In this document: piece after piece, positions 1-8,667 of the stretch
How the letters are laid out: the number at the start of each line of letters is the position of its first letter
Position numbering within the stretch: position 1 is the stretch's first letter
DNA from: Bacteroidota bacterium
GTDB taxonomy: Bacteria > Bacteroidota > Bacteroidia > Bacteroidales > FEN-979
Length of the DNA: 47,883 nucleotides
Assembly: GCA_026391715.1 (NCBI GenBank)
Contig: JAPLDO010000169.1
Coordinates: 1-47,883, forward strand
Reading direction: 5' to 3'
Notes under the pieces: model-generated
Told to the model about the DNA's origin: nothing
The model's input: the letters and a program-made list of their open reading frames with translations, nothing else
Databases searched by the model: none
Made by a program: the position numbers and the translations under genes

Positions 1-8
1 AACTCCGT

Positions 9-875
9 ATGAAACTGCTTGTTACAGGCGCAAATGGTCAGCTTGGAAATGAAATCCGAAAACTTGCGTATTCTTATCCAAATCTGGATTTTCTGTTCAC
101 TGACCTGGCTGAACTGGACATTACCGACGAAAATGCCATCGAACAATGTGTTGTGGCGGAAAAAATCACAGTCATTATCAATTGTGCCGCCTATACTGCC
201 GTTGACAAAGCCGAACTTGACCAGGATAAAGCCTTTCTTATAAATTCAACCGCAGTTGGGAATCTTGCCAGGGTATGCGCCAAATTCAGCGCCTTTTTCG
301 TTCATGTCTCAACCGATTATGTCTTTAATGGCAAAGGATACAGACCATACCTCGAAGATGATACAACAGATCCGATCTCCTCTTATGCAAAAAGCAAAGA
401 AGCCGGAGAAGAGCAGGTTTTTAAACAGGCGTGCAAAGCAATGATTATAAGAACGTCGTGGCTCTATTCGGAATTTGGCGCTAATTTCGTTAAAACCATT
501 TTGAAATATGGAAAAGAACGAGGTCAGCTCAATGTCGTTTTTGATCAAATCGGAACCCCGACTTATGCGCGAGACCTTGCAGCGGCAATCCTCCAGATTG
601 TTTCACTGAATAATCCCAACGACGGAATTGAGGTATTTCACTACGCCAATGAAGGTGTGGCAAGCTGGTATGATTTTGCCCGCGCAATAGTTGACTTTTC
701 AGGTATCAACTGTAAAATAAGCCCAATCGAAACAAAAGATTATCCATTACCCGCTGTCCGCCCCTTTTATAGTGTTTTCAACAAAGCAAAGATCAAAAAA
801 CGTTTTCAACTTGAAATTCCGGATTGGAGAGATAGTCTACAGGAATGTATTGGACGAATAATGAATATAGAATAA
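9..875 (+). CDS. rfbD: dTDP-4-dehydrorhamnose reductase
   Basis: Cytosolic NADPH-dependent reductase for the last step of dTDP-L-rhamnose synthesis, supplying rhamnose for surface polysaccharide. The 288-residue protein opens with the dinucleotide-binding glycine motif GANGQLG (residues 7-13). It has the extended-SDR catalytic pair Y126-xxx-K130 (YAKSK) and the family segment STDYVFNGKG near residue 101. The length is normal. The ATG at 9 lies so close to the window edge that its ribosome site and the other rml genes cannot be seen. The last four residues and the stop codon fall inside a 7-bp tandem repeat (863-890), so the extreme C-terminus is probably not conserved. A phosphohexomutase follows 40 bp downstream on the same strand, which fits sugar-nucleotide supply. 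Family assignment is secure. Confidence 0.94.
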   Translation: MKLLVTGANGQLGNEIRKLAYSYPNLDFLFTDLAELDITDENAIEQCVVAEKITVIINCAAYTAVDKAELDQDKAFLINSTAVGNLARVCAKFSAFFVHVSTDYVFNGKGYRPYLEDDTTDPISSYAKSKEAGEEQVFKQACKAMIIRTSWLYSEFGANFVKTILKYGKERGQLNVVFDQIGTPTYARDLAAAILQIVSLNNPNDGIEVFHYANEGVASWYDFARAIVDFSGINCKISPIETKDYPLPAVRPFYSVFNKAKIKKRFQLEIPDWRDSLQECIGRIMNIE

Positions 876-890
876 AGAATATAGAATATA
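863..890. repeat. 7-bp tandem repeat across the rfbD stop codon
   Basis: Four consecutive heptamers: GAATATA, GAATAAA, GAATATA, GAATATA. The stop codon TAA (873-875) lies in the variant second unit, so the gene end is formed by the repeat. Similar short tandem repeats occur at other gene ends in this window (36168-36201, 37087-37100, 43949-43972). Confidence 0.8.
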
Positions 891-915
891 GAAAAACGAA
901 TTAATTCTTAGAGAT

Positions 916-2658
916 ATGAGTGCAAAGATTGAAAAAACGATTAAGCAACGCGCTGAAGCATGGCTTCATGGCAGTTTTGATGTAGATACAAAAGCTGCTG
1001 TTAAAAGCCTCATGGAGACGAACCCTGTTGAACTGACGGATTCATTTTACAAGGATCTCGAATTTGGCACCGGCGGACTGAGGGGGATTATGGGCGTGGG
1101 TACAAACCGTATGAACAAATATACAGTTGGAATGGCAACGCAGGGACTGGCTAATTATCTGAAACTCATGTTTCCATATAATATCCCAATAAAAATGGCG
1201 ATTTCCCACGACAGCAGGAATAACAGTAAGTTCTTCGCGCGTATCGTGGCAGAGGTCTTGTCGGCGAATGATTTCCAGGTGTTTTTATTCGATGATCTTC
1301 GCCCAACGCCTGAACTTTCCTTTGCCATCAGGTATCTCGGCTGTCAGAGCGGAGTCATGGTTACCGCTTCACACAATCCAAAGGAATACAATGGTTACAA
1401 AGCATACTGGGACGATGGCGCTCAAATGATCGCGCCGCACGATGAAAACGTAATCAAAGAAGTTCAGAGAATAACCTCCATTGATGATGTGAAGTGGATT
1501 GGAATTGATGAAAATATTATCTCTGTTGGCGAGGAGATAGACAAGGTATATCTCGATCTCATTGAGGCGCTGACACTTTCTCCGGAATGTATCCAACGAC
1601 AGAAAAACCTGAAGATCGTTTATACTCCACTTCATGGATGCGGACGAAAACTGGTGCCGGAAATTCTCGCGAGATACGGGTTTGAAAATATCAGCATGGT
1701 TAAGGAGCAGGCTATCGCCGATGGGAATTTCCCCACAGTTCATTCGCCCAATCCTGAAGAAAAGAACGCGCTTGATATGGGTATCAAGCTTGCCGAAGAA
1801 ATTAAAGCCGACCTTGTGATGGCTACCGACCCGGATGCCGACCGGGTTGGCATTGCAATCCGCAATAACAAAAAGGAGATGATCCTGCTCAACGGGAACC
1901 AGACTGCAGGACTACTTTTCTACTATATTCTGAAAAAATGGAAAGAATCTGAAAAACTTCAGGGCAATGAGTTTATCGTGTCAACAATTGTGACAACAAA
2001 GCTGTTGAGTAAAATTGCAAAATCATTCGGAGTTGAGTATTTTGAATGTCTTACCGGCTTCAAATACATTGCAGATGTCATCAGGCAGCATGAAGATGAC
2101 AAGACATTCATTATGGGGGGCGAAGAGAGTTATGGCTATCTCGTTGGTGATTTTGTTCGTGATAAAGACGCCGTAAGCGCATGTGCTTTGATAGCAGAAA
2201 TCGCAGCTTGGATGGCCGACGAGGGGAAATCATTGTTTGACCTGCTGATTGATATATATAAACAGTTTGGATTTTATAAAGAGGGACTGATTTCTGTTAC
2301 CCGAAAAGGAAAATCAGGAGCCGAAGAAATCGAGCAGATGATGGTTAATTACCGAAACTCCCCGCCAGTTGAGATTAACGGTTTCAAAGTTACTACTATT
2401 AAAGATTATTTTCTGTTGCGTGAAACAGATGTTGCAACCGGGCTGATAATACCAATTAACCTGCCTAAATCTAATGTTCTGCAATTCCTTCTTTCCGATG
2501 GTAGTATAATAAGCGTGCGTCCATCGGGTACAGAACCCAAAATAAAATTCTACTTCGGGGTTTGCGAAAAGCTCAAAGGAGTTAAGGATTTTGAACAAAC
2601 TGATCAGCGATTAAATGAAAAAATAGCTGGAATCATTGCTTCCATGAAAATCAAATAG
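916..2658 (+). CDS. Phospho-sugar mutase (phosphoglucomutase/phosphomannomutase family)
   Basis: Alpha-D-phosphohexomutase that interconverts hexose 1- and 6-phosphates, linking central metabolism to nucleotide sugars and glycogen. At 580 residues it matches the long PgcA/PGM2-like subgroup. The phosphoserine loop TASHNPKEYNGYK puts the catalytic serine at residue 152. The Mg-binding loop DPDADRVGIA starts at D305, the sugar-binding loop GGEESYGYL has its first glutamate at 403, and the C-terminal phosphate-binding loop RPSGTEPKIKFY is present. All four active-site loops are intact, so the enzyme should be active. Whether glucose or mannose is preferred cannot be read from sequence. The stop codon is followed with no gap by the ATG of the next gene, suggesting translational coupling. 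Confidence 0.93.
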   Translation: MSAKIEKTIKQRAEAWLHGSFDVDTKAAVKSLMETNPVELTDSFYKDLEFGTGGLRGIMGVGTNRMNKYTVGMATQGLANYLKLMFPYNIPIKMAISHDSRNNSKFFARIVAEVLSANDFQVFLFDDLRPTPELSFAIRYLGCQSGVMVTASHNPKEYNGYKAYWDDGAQMIAPHDENVIKEVQRITSIDDVKWIGIDENIISVGEEIDKVYLDLIEALTLSPECIQRQKNLKIVYTPLHGCGRKLVPEILARYGFENISMVKEQAIADGNFPTVHSPNPEEKNALDMGIKLAEEIKADLVMATDPDADRVGIAIRNNKKEMILLNGNQTAGLLFYYILKKWKESEKLQGNEFIVSTIVTTKLLSKIAKSFGVEYFECLTGFKYIADVIRQHEDDKTFIMGGEESYGYLVGDFVRDKDAVSACALIAEIAAWMADEGKSLFDLLIDIYKQFGFYKEGLISVTRKGKSGAEEIEQMMVNYRNSPPVEINGFKVTTIKDYFLLRETDVATGLIIPINLPKSNVLQFLLSDGSIISVRPSGTEPKIKFYFGVCEKLKGVKDFEQTDQRLNEKIAGIIASMKIK

Positions 2659-4590
2659 ATGAATCCCGGAAGATTGGGCATTCCGGGATTACTAATATTC
2701 CTGAACTTTACCTGGATATTTGTTACGGTATTTGCCGGTATTATACTATTGCCTGTTTTTGCGACAGGACAGGAGATACCGGTAAAACCAATACAAATCC
2801 CACAACCCAGGTTTGATTCTATTACTGATTCAACAGCATATCTGAAATCACAGGTATTCTATGATAGCATTTTCAAAAAATTTTCGCGAAAAAAAGTCAC
2901 ACGACTGCTGTACGGACTTGCTTTTGCCGATCCCGGGCAGCCTGTATTCGCTGATAAAATGCAGGTTATTCAAAGCGCTTCACCTTATGAAAAGTACCGC
3001 AATAAAACGATCCGTAATATCCATATCAAAATTTTATCTCCTTTCGGATCAAGTGTTTATGATACAATAAAAACGGCTGGCACTACAACAGGCAAGGCGC
3101 TGAATAAACTGCATATAAACACTATGAAATTTTTTATCCTGAGAAATATTTTATTTCACAAAGGAGACTGTCTTGATCCGTCGGTGTTGGCTGATAATGT
3201 CCGTATTTTAAAGGATTTGGATGCAATTGATGACGCTAAAATAATTGTAACGCCTACCCTCCCTCCTTCCGACTCTGTTGATATCACTGTAATAACTAAA
3301 GATGTTTGGTCAATTGGCATAGACGTTCCTATGATTGCTACTAGAAAAATCGGATTTCGCATTTTTGATGGAAATTTCATGGGACTTGGAGACGGAATAA
3401 CCACGAGTATGTCGCTATCGCTTAATCGCGCTCCGTTTTTTCTTTTCGAAGGCGTTACCTATACTTTTTCTAACCTTGCAGGTTCATTTATTAATGCTAC
3501 TGTTCTTTACAATACGAATGACGAAGGAGAACAAACCGTCGGTATCCGTTTCGACAAAGGATTCATTACAAACAAAACAAAATGGGCTGGAGGAATCAGC
3601 GCATTTTATCAAAAAAAAATAAATGCTGTCGACGACTTTAATACAGTTGACAGTTATAATACGAATGAAGGGTTATGGCTCGGTCGTGCAATGCTTCTGA
3701 AAGGCCAGATGCAAACCTCACGCGCAGTTGTTACAGCAGCTTTTTATAACCAATATTATTCGTCCCGCCCAATCGTTACAATTGATTCTAATAGAGGGTA
3801 TTACAATGTTTGGCAGGCGTTATCTTCTATAGCCCTATCGAAAAATAACTATTATATCACTGACTATGTATTGCAATTCGGGAAAATTGAAAATCTATCT
3901 TATGGACATCTATTCGAAATCACAGGAGGTGTTGAGAATACAGATTTTTACAAGCGTTGTTATACAGGCGCCAGGATTGGTGTTGGAAATTTTTTTTATG
4001 GTTTTGGCTATCTGTCAGGGTTTGTCAGGGCGGGTGGTTTTATCCACGAAAATTCTTATGAAGATTGCGTTTTCAAAATGAACTTAAATTATTTCACACC
4101 ATTGCTTCAATCACGCGACAAGCAATATAAATTCAGAACATTTTTATCCATTGATTACCGGATTGCGTTTAATTCACGGTCAAACAATAGTGAATACTTT
4201 GATGCAAACCAGTTTTTCAAAATCAACAAACTCAACAGACAGGATGTTTTATATGGTCAGAAATCTATTGGCGCAAAGTTGTCTGCTATTTGCTTCACTC
4301 CCTGGTATTTCTATGGTTTTCGCTTTGCACTTTTAGCTCAGTTACAGGCAGGCATGATTACCGATCAAAATCAATCAGTTTTCAGTTCTTCATTTTTCAC
4401 TAGCGCCGGTATAAGTTTGATCATTAAAAACGATAATCTTATATTTCCTCCTGTGCTGATCTCAGCTTTTTTTTATCCTGGTATTCAAAGTTATTACAAT
4501 CAGTTTCAGCTTTTTATCAACTCAAATATGAATATTCAATATGACGACTTTAATGTTGGACCTCCTCATCAGGAAACAATTTCAAATTGA
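2659..4590 (+). CDS. Outer-membrane beta-barrel protein with a POTRA-like domain
   Basis: No named family is certain. The 643-residue protein has a hydrophobic N-terminal segment (about residues 9-36) that looks like a signal peptide ending near ATGQ. A segment at about 105-225 follows the POTRA pattern: a repeated 'I..I.I....G..V.DT' strand, then 'GD.LDPSVLADNVRILKDL..I.DAKI' and 'DSVDITVITKDVWSIG'. The rest (about 230-640) alternates short aromatic-rich amphipathic stretches with turns, as in an outer-membrane barrel. This layout resembles small Omp85/TamA-like proteins, which are known for outer-membrane protein insertion or secretion. The C-terminus does not end in the classical aromatic residue. 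Its ATG abuts the mutase stop codon. An uncharacterised secreted protein follows. The domain reading is inference from sequence pattern. Confidence 0.62.
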   Translation: MNPGRLGIPGLLIFLNFTWIFVTVFAGIILLPVFATGQEIPVKPIQIPQPRFDSITDSTAYLKSQVFYDSIFKKFSRKKVTRLLYGLAFADPGQPVFADKMQVIQSASPYEKYRNKTIRNIHIKILSPFGSSVYDTIKTAGTTTGKALNKLHINTMKFFILRNILFHKGDCLDPSVLADNVRILKDLDAIDDAKIIVTPTLPPSDSVDITVITKDVWSIGIDVPMIATRKIGFRIFDGNFMGLGDGITTSMSLSLNRAPFFLFEGVTYTFSNLAGSFINATVLYNTNDEGEQTVGIRFDKGFITNKTKWAGGISAFYQKKINAVDDFNTVDSYNTNEGLWLGRAMLLKGQMQTSRAVVTAAFYNQYYSSRPIVTIDSNRGYYNVWQALSSIALSKNNYYITDYVLQFGKIENLSYGHLFEITGGVENTDFYKRCYTGARIGVGNFFYGFGYLSGFVRAGGFIHENSYEDCVFKMNLNYFTPLLQSRDKQYKFRTFLSIDYRIAFNSRSNNSEYFDANQFFKINKLNRQDVLYGQKSIGAKLSAICFTPWYFYGFRFALLAQLQAGMITDQNQSVFSSSFFTSAGISLIIKNDNLIFPPVLISAFFYPGIQSYYNQFQLFINSNMNIQYDDFNVGPPHQETISN

Positions 4591-4685
4591 ATTTTTCCAG
4601 TATAACTCGGAAAACACTAAACAATATCAATGATCGTTAGTTTATCACAAATTCATAAAAATTTCAGAATAGAAATTGATTGAAA

Positions 4686-5627
4686 ATGACGAAAGGAAAA
4701 CCACAACCAAATTCTTTCACCTTCGCTTTGTTCTGCGAAGGCTTTCTACTTGTATTTTTTTCTATCGGCGGCTTTGTAAATGGTCAGGAAGTACCTTCTG
4801 TTAAAAGTATGGAACAAGAACTTTCCAGGGATTTTTTTGTATTGAAAAATACGCATAATGATAGCGCCCGGTTCAAATTAAACGACACGATCCTATCACT
4901 TTTTCATAGTGTTCTCTCAATGCCTTCAGCAGCCTGTTATTCTTTTGATTCCCTGAAAACCATAGCGAGGATTACATCAGATGACAAAAGGTTTACAATT
5001 TTTCATTGGAATATACAGCGCGAAAACGGACGACACCGTTATTACGGCTTTTTACGAATTAATGATGGCACCAAATCAAAGATTTTTCAATTAGTTGACT
5101 TTTCTGATTCTCTAGCTATTCCCGATAGTCTGATTCTCGACAGCGGACATTGGTTCGGGGCGCTCTATTATAGAGTAATTACCGGAACAACTTCTACTGG
5201 AAAAACTTTTTACACCCTGCTGGGATGGTCGGGGGAAGATGCTTTGATAACCTCAAAGGTTATTGAAATACTTACATTTAACGCCGCAGATGAACCTATA
5301 TTTGGTCTTCCGGTATTCAAAGAATATCCTGGTGGAATGAAAACGAGAATAATCTTCAGATATTCATCCTCAGCTACAATGGCGCTAAAATATGAGGAGC
5401 AGATTGTATCAACCGGCAAAAAATGGAATTCGCGTAAAAGAATATTTGAAATAACAAATACACTGAAACAGACCATTGTTGTCGACCAGTTGATTCCATT
5501 GGATTCGACGCAGGAAGGGCAGTATCAGTATTACTTTCCTGCCGGGGATATGATTGATGGTTTCTATATGGATTACGGACGCTGGAGGTTTATTCAGGGG
5601 ATCGAATCAAGAAATAAGCCAAGATAG
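4686..5627 (+). CDS. Hypothetical secreted or envelope protein
   Basis: I do not recognise this family. From the ATG at 4686 the protein has 313 residues. A TTG two codons upstream (4680) is also possible, but the ATG is the better start. Residues about 9-33 are hydrophobic and end in VNGQEVPS, which looks like a Sec signal peptide with cleavage near the Gln. The mature part has no cysteine motif or obvious catalytic signature. Features include a segment 'YRVITGTTSTGKTFYTLLGWSG' and a C-terminal 'YYFPAGDMIDGFYMDYGRWRF' stretch rich in aromatic residues. It lies 95 bp after the barrel protein on the same strand. Co-transcription is plausible but not shown. Periplasmic or surface location is inferred from the signal peptide only. 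Confidence 0.6.
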   Translation: MTKGKPQPNSFTFALFCEGFLLVFFSIGGFVNGQEVPSVKSMEQELSRDFFVLKNTHNDSARFKLNDTILSLFHSVLSMPSAACYSFDSLKTIARITSDDKRFTIFHWNIQRENGRHRYYGFLRINDGTKSKIFQLVDFSDSLAIPDSLILDSGHWFGALYYRVITGTTSTGKTFYTLLGWSGEDALITSKVIEILTFNAADEPIFGLPVFKEYPGGMKTRIIFRYSSSATMALKYEEQIVSTGKKWNSRKRIFEITNTLKQTIVVDQLIPLDSTQEGQYQYYFPAGDMIDGFYMDYGRWRFIQGIESRNKPR

Positions 5628-5659
5628 TTTTATCTCAGATAATATTTCCCGGAAACCCA

Positions 5660-5688
5660 TTGTCTTTACTCTTTTTTTTATATTTTTG
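5660..5688 (+). promoter_or_regulatory. Bacteroidota-type promoter for serC
   Basis: TATTTTTG at 5681-5688 matches the -7 consensus TAnnTTTG. A TTG at 5660-5662 lies 18 bp upstream and fits the -33 element. The predicted transcript would carry a leader of roughly 80 nt before the serC ATG at 5777. Confidence 0.5.
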
Positions 5689-5776
5689 AATTCGCAAAAA
5701 TGTCATCATTTTTTTTCGTCGTTTATCTGAAAAACCCTTTTTTACAAATCGCATACATAAACAAAAACAACCTTTT

Positions 5777-6847
5777 ATGAAAAAACACAATTTTAATGCA
5801 GGTCCTTCCATTCTGCCTCAGATTGCCATTGAAAATTCGGCAAAAGCAATCCTAAATCTCAACGGAATAGGTTTATCATTGCTCGAAATATCGCATCGTA
5901 GTAAGGATTTTCAGAGCATCCTCGATGAAACAATGGGACTTTTCAAGGAATTATTGGCAATACCCGAAGGTTATGAGGTTATCTTTCTTGGCGGTGGCGC
6001 CAGTATGCAGTTTTGCATGATCCCATATAACTTCCTTAATAAGAAAGCTGCCTATCTCGAAACCGGAGTATGGGCGCAGAAAGCCATTAAAGAGGCTAAA
6101 TTTTTTGGTGAAGTGAACGTAGTGGCTTCTTCAGCGGATAAAAATTTTACTTATATACCCAAAAACTACTCCATTCCGGTTGATGCCGATTATTTTCACA
6201 TTACCACTAATAATACTATTTATGGTTCTGAAATCAGGCATGATATTGAAAGCCCTTTTCCTTTAATCGCCGATATGTCGTCGGATATTTTAAGCCGTCC
6301 GGTAGATGTTTCTAAGTATGCCATGATTTATGGAGGCGCCCAGAAAAATCTGGGACCTGCGGGAGTTACGTTCGTTATAATTAATGAATCATTGCTGCCA
6401 AAAGCAGAGCGCAAAATTCCTACCATGCTTAATTATTCCACTCACCTTAAGGAGCCTTCCTTATACAATACGCCACCCGTTTTTGCAATTTATACCTGCC
6501 TTGAAACCCTTAGATGGATCAAAAACCTTGGCGGCGTGAAAGCCATCGAAGCAATGAACATTTCAAAGGCTGAATTACTGTATAATGTTATTGACAATAG
6601 TAAAATGTTTGTTGGAACTGTTGAAAAAGATAGCCGCTCATTGATGAACATCTGCTTTGTAATGAAGGATCAGTATAAAGATAAGGAGGACGCCTTTATG
6701 GAATTTGCCAAAAACAAAGGAATGCTCGGCATTAAAGGACACCGGTCGGTGGGTGGTTTCAGAGCGTCAACCTATAATGCTATGCCTATCGAAAGTGTTC
6801 AGGCGCTGATAGATGCAATTCACGAGTTTGAAAAAATCAACGCTTAA
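5777..6847 (+). CDS. serC: Phosphoserine aminotransferase
   Basis: PLP enzyme of serine biosynthesis that transfers an amino group from glutamate to 3-phosphohydroxypyruvate to give O-phosphoserine. The 356-residue protein begins with the SerC signature [12 protein letters not shown] and contains LGGGASMQF (phosphate/PLP contact) and the Schiff-base lysine K190 in [11 protein letters not shown]. The C-terminal [11 protein letters not shown] segment, which binds the substrate phosphate, is present. Length and motifs are typical, so it should be functional. A TAnnTTTG promoter lies upstream (5681-5688). serA follows on the same strand after a 36-nt hairpin (6861-6896), which may set relative expression of the two genes. 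Confidence 0.96.
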   Translation: MKKHNFNAGPSILPQIAIENSAKAILNLNGIGLSLLEISHRSKDFQSILDETMGLFKELLAIPEGYEVIFLGGGASMQFCMIPYNFLNKKAAYLETGVWAQKAIKEAKFFGEVNVVASSADKNFTYIPKNYSIPVDADYFHITTNNTIYGSEIRHDIESPFPLIADMSSDILSRPVDVSKYAMIYGGAQKNLGPAGVTFVIINESLLPKAERKIPTMLNYSTHLKEPSLYNTPPVFAIYTCLETLRWIKNLGGVKAIEAMNISKAELLYNVIDNSKMFVGTVEKDSRSLMNICFVMKDQYKDKEDAFMEFAKNKGMLGIKGHRSVGGFRASTYNAMPIESVQALIDAIHEFEKINA

Positions 6848-6860
6848 TTAATAATTCCGA

Positions 6861-6896
6861 TAGAAGTCTGATATATAACTAAATATCAGGCTTCTA
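6861..6896 (+). other. Hairpin between serC and serA
   Basis: Arms 6861-6874 and 6883-6896 pair over 14 positions, with one G-T wobble, around an 8-nt loop. There is no following T-run, so it is not a classical intrinsic terminator. It could be a partial terminator, an mRNA-stability element or a processing site. It lies 14 nt after the serC stop and 18 nt before the serA ATG. Confidence 0.6.
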
Positions 6897-6914
6897 TTGT
6901 TAAATACTGATAAT

Positions 6915-7838
6915 ATGATAAAAGTTTTAGTTGCAACCGACAAGCCCTTTGCACCGGTTGCCGTAAAAGGGATTCGCAAAGTTGTTGAAGAAGCAGGATT
7001 TGAACTTGTTCTTCTTGAAAATTATTCCAGCCAGGATGATTTTATTAAAGCTGTGGCTGATGTTGATGCGGTTATCATCCGCAGTGATAAAGCCGATAAA
7101 ACCGTGATTGACGCCGGTTCAAAACTAAAAATCATTGTGAGAGCCGGAGCCGGTTACGACAACATAGATCTTCAGGCAGCAACAGCCAAAGGAGTTGTCG
7201 CTATGAATACGCCAGGACAAAATTCCAACGCCGTTGCCGAACTTGCTCTTGGAATGATGGTTTACTATGTTCGTAGTTTCTTTAATGGTAAATCAGGCGC
7301 CGAATTGATGGGGAAAAAGCTTGGAATACATGCTTATGGATATGTAGGCAAAAATGTTGCCCGCATTGCAAAAGGTTTTGGCATGGATGTTTATGCCTTT
7401 GATCCTTACGTTTCCCGCCAGGATATCGAAAAAGACGGCGTCAAATGGGTTGGAACTGTTGAAGAATTATACCGGACTTGTCATTTTATTTCTCTTCATA
7501 TTCCTGCAAACAGCCAGACAAAACAATCAATTAACTATGCTTTGTTGTCGAATATGCCTTCCCCTGCATGTCTTATAAACACAGCCCGCGCAGAGGTAAT
7601 CAATGAAGCCGACTTGTTGAAAATGTTCAACGACAGAAAAGATTTTGCGTATTTGTCAGATGTTGAACCTTCAAACAAAGCTGAAATCGAAACGAATTTC
7701 AAGGCAAAGTTTTTCTGTACTCCAAAGAAAATGGGAGCTCAAACCGAAGAAGCTAACATCAATGCTGGAATCGCAGCAGCCCGGCAGATTGTAAAATTTA
7801 TTAATAATGGCGACCGGACATATCAGGTAAATAAATAA
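6915..7838 (+). CDS. serA: D-3-phosphoglycerate dehydrogenase (short form)
   Basis: NAD-dependent oxidation of 3-phosphoglycerate to 3-phosphohydroxypyruvate, the entry step of serine synthesis and the substrate source for the adjacent serC. From the ATG at 6915 the protein has 307 residues. A TTG at 6897 would add six residues but overlaps the hairpin stem end, so I prefer 6915. It has the D-2-hydroxyacid dehydrogenase layout: catalytic-domain segment VRAGAGYDNIDL, a helix NAVAELALGMM, a nucleotide-binding fold around LGIHAYGYVGKNVARIAKGFGMDVYAFDP, and NTARAEVINEADLL. It ends without the regulatory ACT domain, as in the short SerA type. The cofactor loop reads GYVG where GxIG is more usual. 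Allosteric control by serine through ACT is therefore unlikely. Confidence 0.92.
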   Translation: MIKVLVATDKPFAPVAVKGIRKVVEEAGFELVLLENYSSQDDFIKAVADVDAVIIRSDKADKTVIDAGSKLKIIVRAGAGYDNIDLQAATAKGVVAMNTPGQNSNAVAELALGMMVYYVRSFFNGKSGAELMGKKLGIHAYGYVGKNVARIAKGFGMDVYAFDPYVSRQDIEKDGVKWVGTVEELYRTCHFISLHIPANSQTKQSINYALLSNMPSPACLINTARAEVINEADLLKMFNDRKDFAYLSDVEPSNKAEIETNFKAKFFCTPKKMGAQTEEANINAGIAAARQIVKFINNGDRTYQVNK

Positions 7839-7911
7839 CACCTGTACTGAAAACTGAAAAAAGTCGTTTAATATTCATCGTTTGCTGTTTTTATGTACTT
7901 TATTAAAATCG

Positions 7912-7919
7912 TAACTTTG
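7912..7919 (+). promoter_or_regulatory. Isolated -7-like box upstream of the Rpn relic
   Basis: TAACTTTG matches TAnnTTTG, but no well-spaced -33 element is visible. It sits 26 bp before the start of the decayed Rpn gene and may be that gene's surviving promoter. It could now help transcribe the four-helix-bundle gene at 8191. Confidence 0.35.
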
Positions 7920-7945
7920 TATCTATGAAATCATAATGGAAATTT

Positions 7946-8170
7946 ATGAAATTTGTTGATGTAAAGAATGATATAGCTTTTCGTAAGATATGTTAAAAGT
8001 TCAATTCTTGACGTAAGAGTTACCGATGAAAGAAATATATCGTACATCATAGAAAAACAGGTTGAAGAACCTGACGGTTTTGACAAACGAGTACAATATT
8101 ATACTGCAAAACAATGGCAAGTTTGACAGTCGAGCAAATTTACGAATTGCGAAAACAATCTGAAAAATAG
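7946..8170 (+). pseudogene. Relic of an Rpn / PD-(D/E)XK nuclease-family transposase
   Basis: The serA-to-8191 gap holds scraps of one gene in shifting frames. Frame one from ATG 7946 reads MKFVDVKNDIAFRK, the typical N-terminus of Bacteroidota Rpn-family recombination-promoting nucleases, and stops at 7994-7996. A frame starting at 7992 reads VKSSILDVRVTDERN, then QVEEPDGFDKRVQYYTAK, matching the family's conserved middle (ILDV...DERG / VEMQVEEQEGFDKRVLYYTAK). A last frame from 8114 reads LTVEQIYELRKQSEK and stops at 8168-8170. About 70 codons remain where intact relatives have around 280-300, so large internal deletions and at least two frameshifts have occurred. It cannot make an active nuclease. 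Recognition is by remembered family motifs, not by alignment. Confidence 0.75.
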
Positions 8171-8190
8171 ATACTTAATATAGCTACACA

Positions 8191-8613
8191 ATGGAAAACG
8201 AACACGAAAGACCAGTCACTTTTTTCAGATTTGAAGATTTGCGAATCTATCATAAGGCGCTTGAATATATGGATTGGGTGTATTTAATGGCGAAGAATAC
8301 TTCAAACGACCCTTTTATGAAATCGTTCTTTGACCGGTTTATCGTTTCCTCTAATGGTATTGCTTTATATATAGCAGAGGGTTCGTCCAGAAATAAAAGT
8401 CAGTTTATTTATTACCTGAAGATGGCAAAAAGTTCGGTCAGGGAGTGCGTGGTTCTTTCAACCGTTGCCCTTAACAGGTCGTTTATTACCAGCCATGCCT
8501 ACGAAGACTCTAAAAACCACTTGATGGAGATGACCAAAATGATTGGAGCGCTGATCGGTTCCCTCCAACGTAGCGTAAAGCCAGATGAGACTGATGATGA
8601 AGAGTCGATCTAA
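8191..8613 (+). CDS. Four-helix-bundle protein (23S rRNA IVS-like family)
   Basis: A small, almost entirely helical protein of 140 residues. It has the hallmarks of the four-helix-bundle family first seen in 23S rRNA intervening sequences: an N-terminal FRFEDLRIYHKALEYMDWVY, a central helix with NGIALYIAEGSSRNKSQFIYYL, and a third helix with SSVRECVVLSTVAL. The family is common in Bacteroidota as stand-alone genes. It is distantly like the Avd accessory protein of diversity-generating retroelements, but no reverse transcriptase or template repeat is present here. The biochemical role is unknown. The C-terminus is acidic. The gene follows the Rpn relic by 20 bp and precedes the DUF1015 gene, so it lies within a small insertion into the serA-DUF1015 pair. 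Confidence 0.8.
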   Translation: MENEHERPVTFFRFEDLRIYHKALEYMDWVYLMAKNTSNDPFMKSFFDRFIVSSNGIALYIAEGSSRNKSQFIYYLKMAKSSVRECVVLSTVALNRSFITSHAYEDSKNHLMEMTKMIGALIGSLQRSVKPDETDDEESI

Positions 8614-8667
8614 AATGCAAAAAAACACTTACAACTTTGAATAATTTTTTTAAGAACTGAAATATCT

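Noticed and set aside
1369-1743. Long minus-strand frame inside the phosphohexomutase gene
   Set aside because: It is antisense to conserved active-site codons of the mutase and has no independent protein features.
8191-8613. Avd-like protein of a diversity-generating retroelement
   Set aside because: The fold is similar, but there is no reverse transcriptase gene and no template/variable repeat pair near it.
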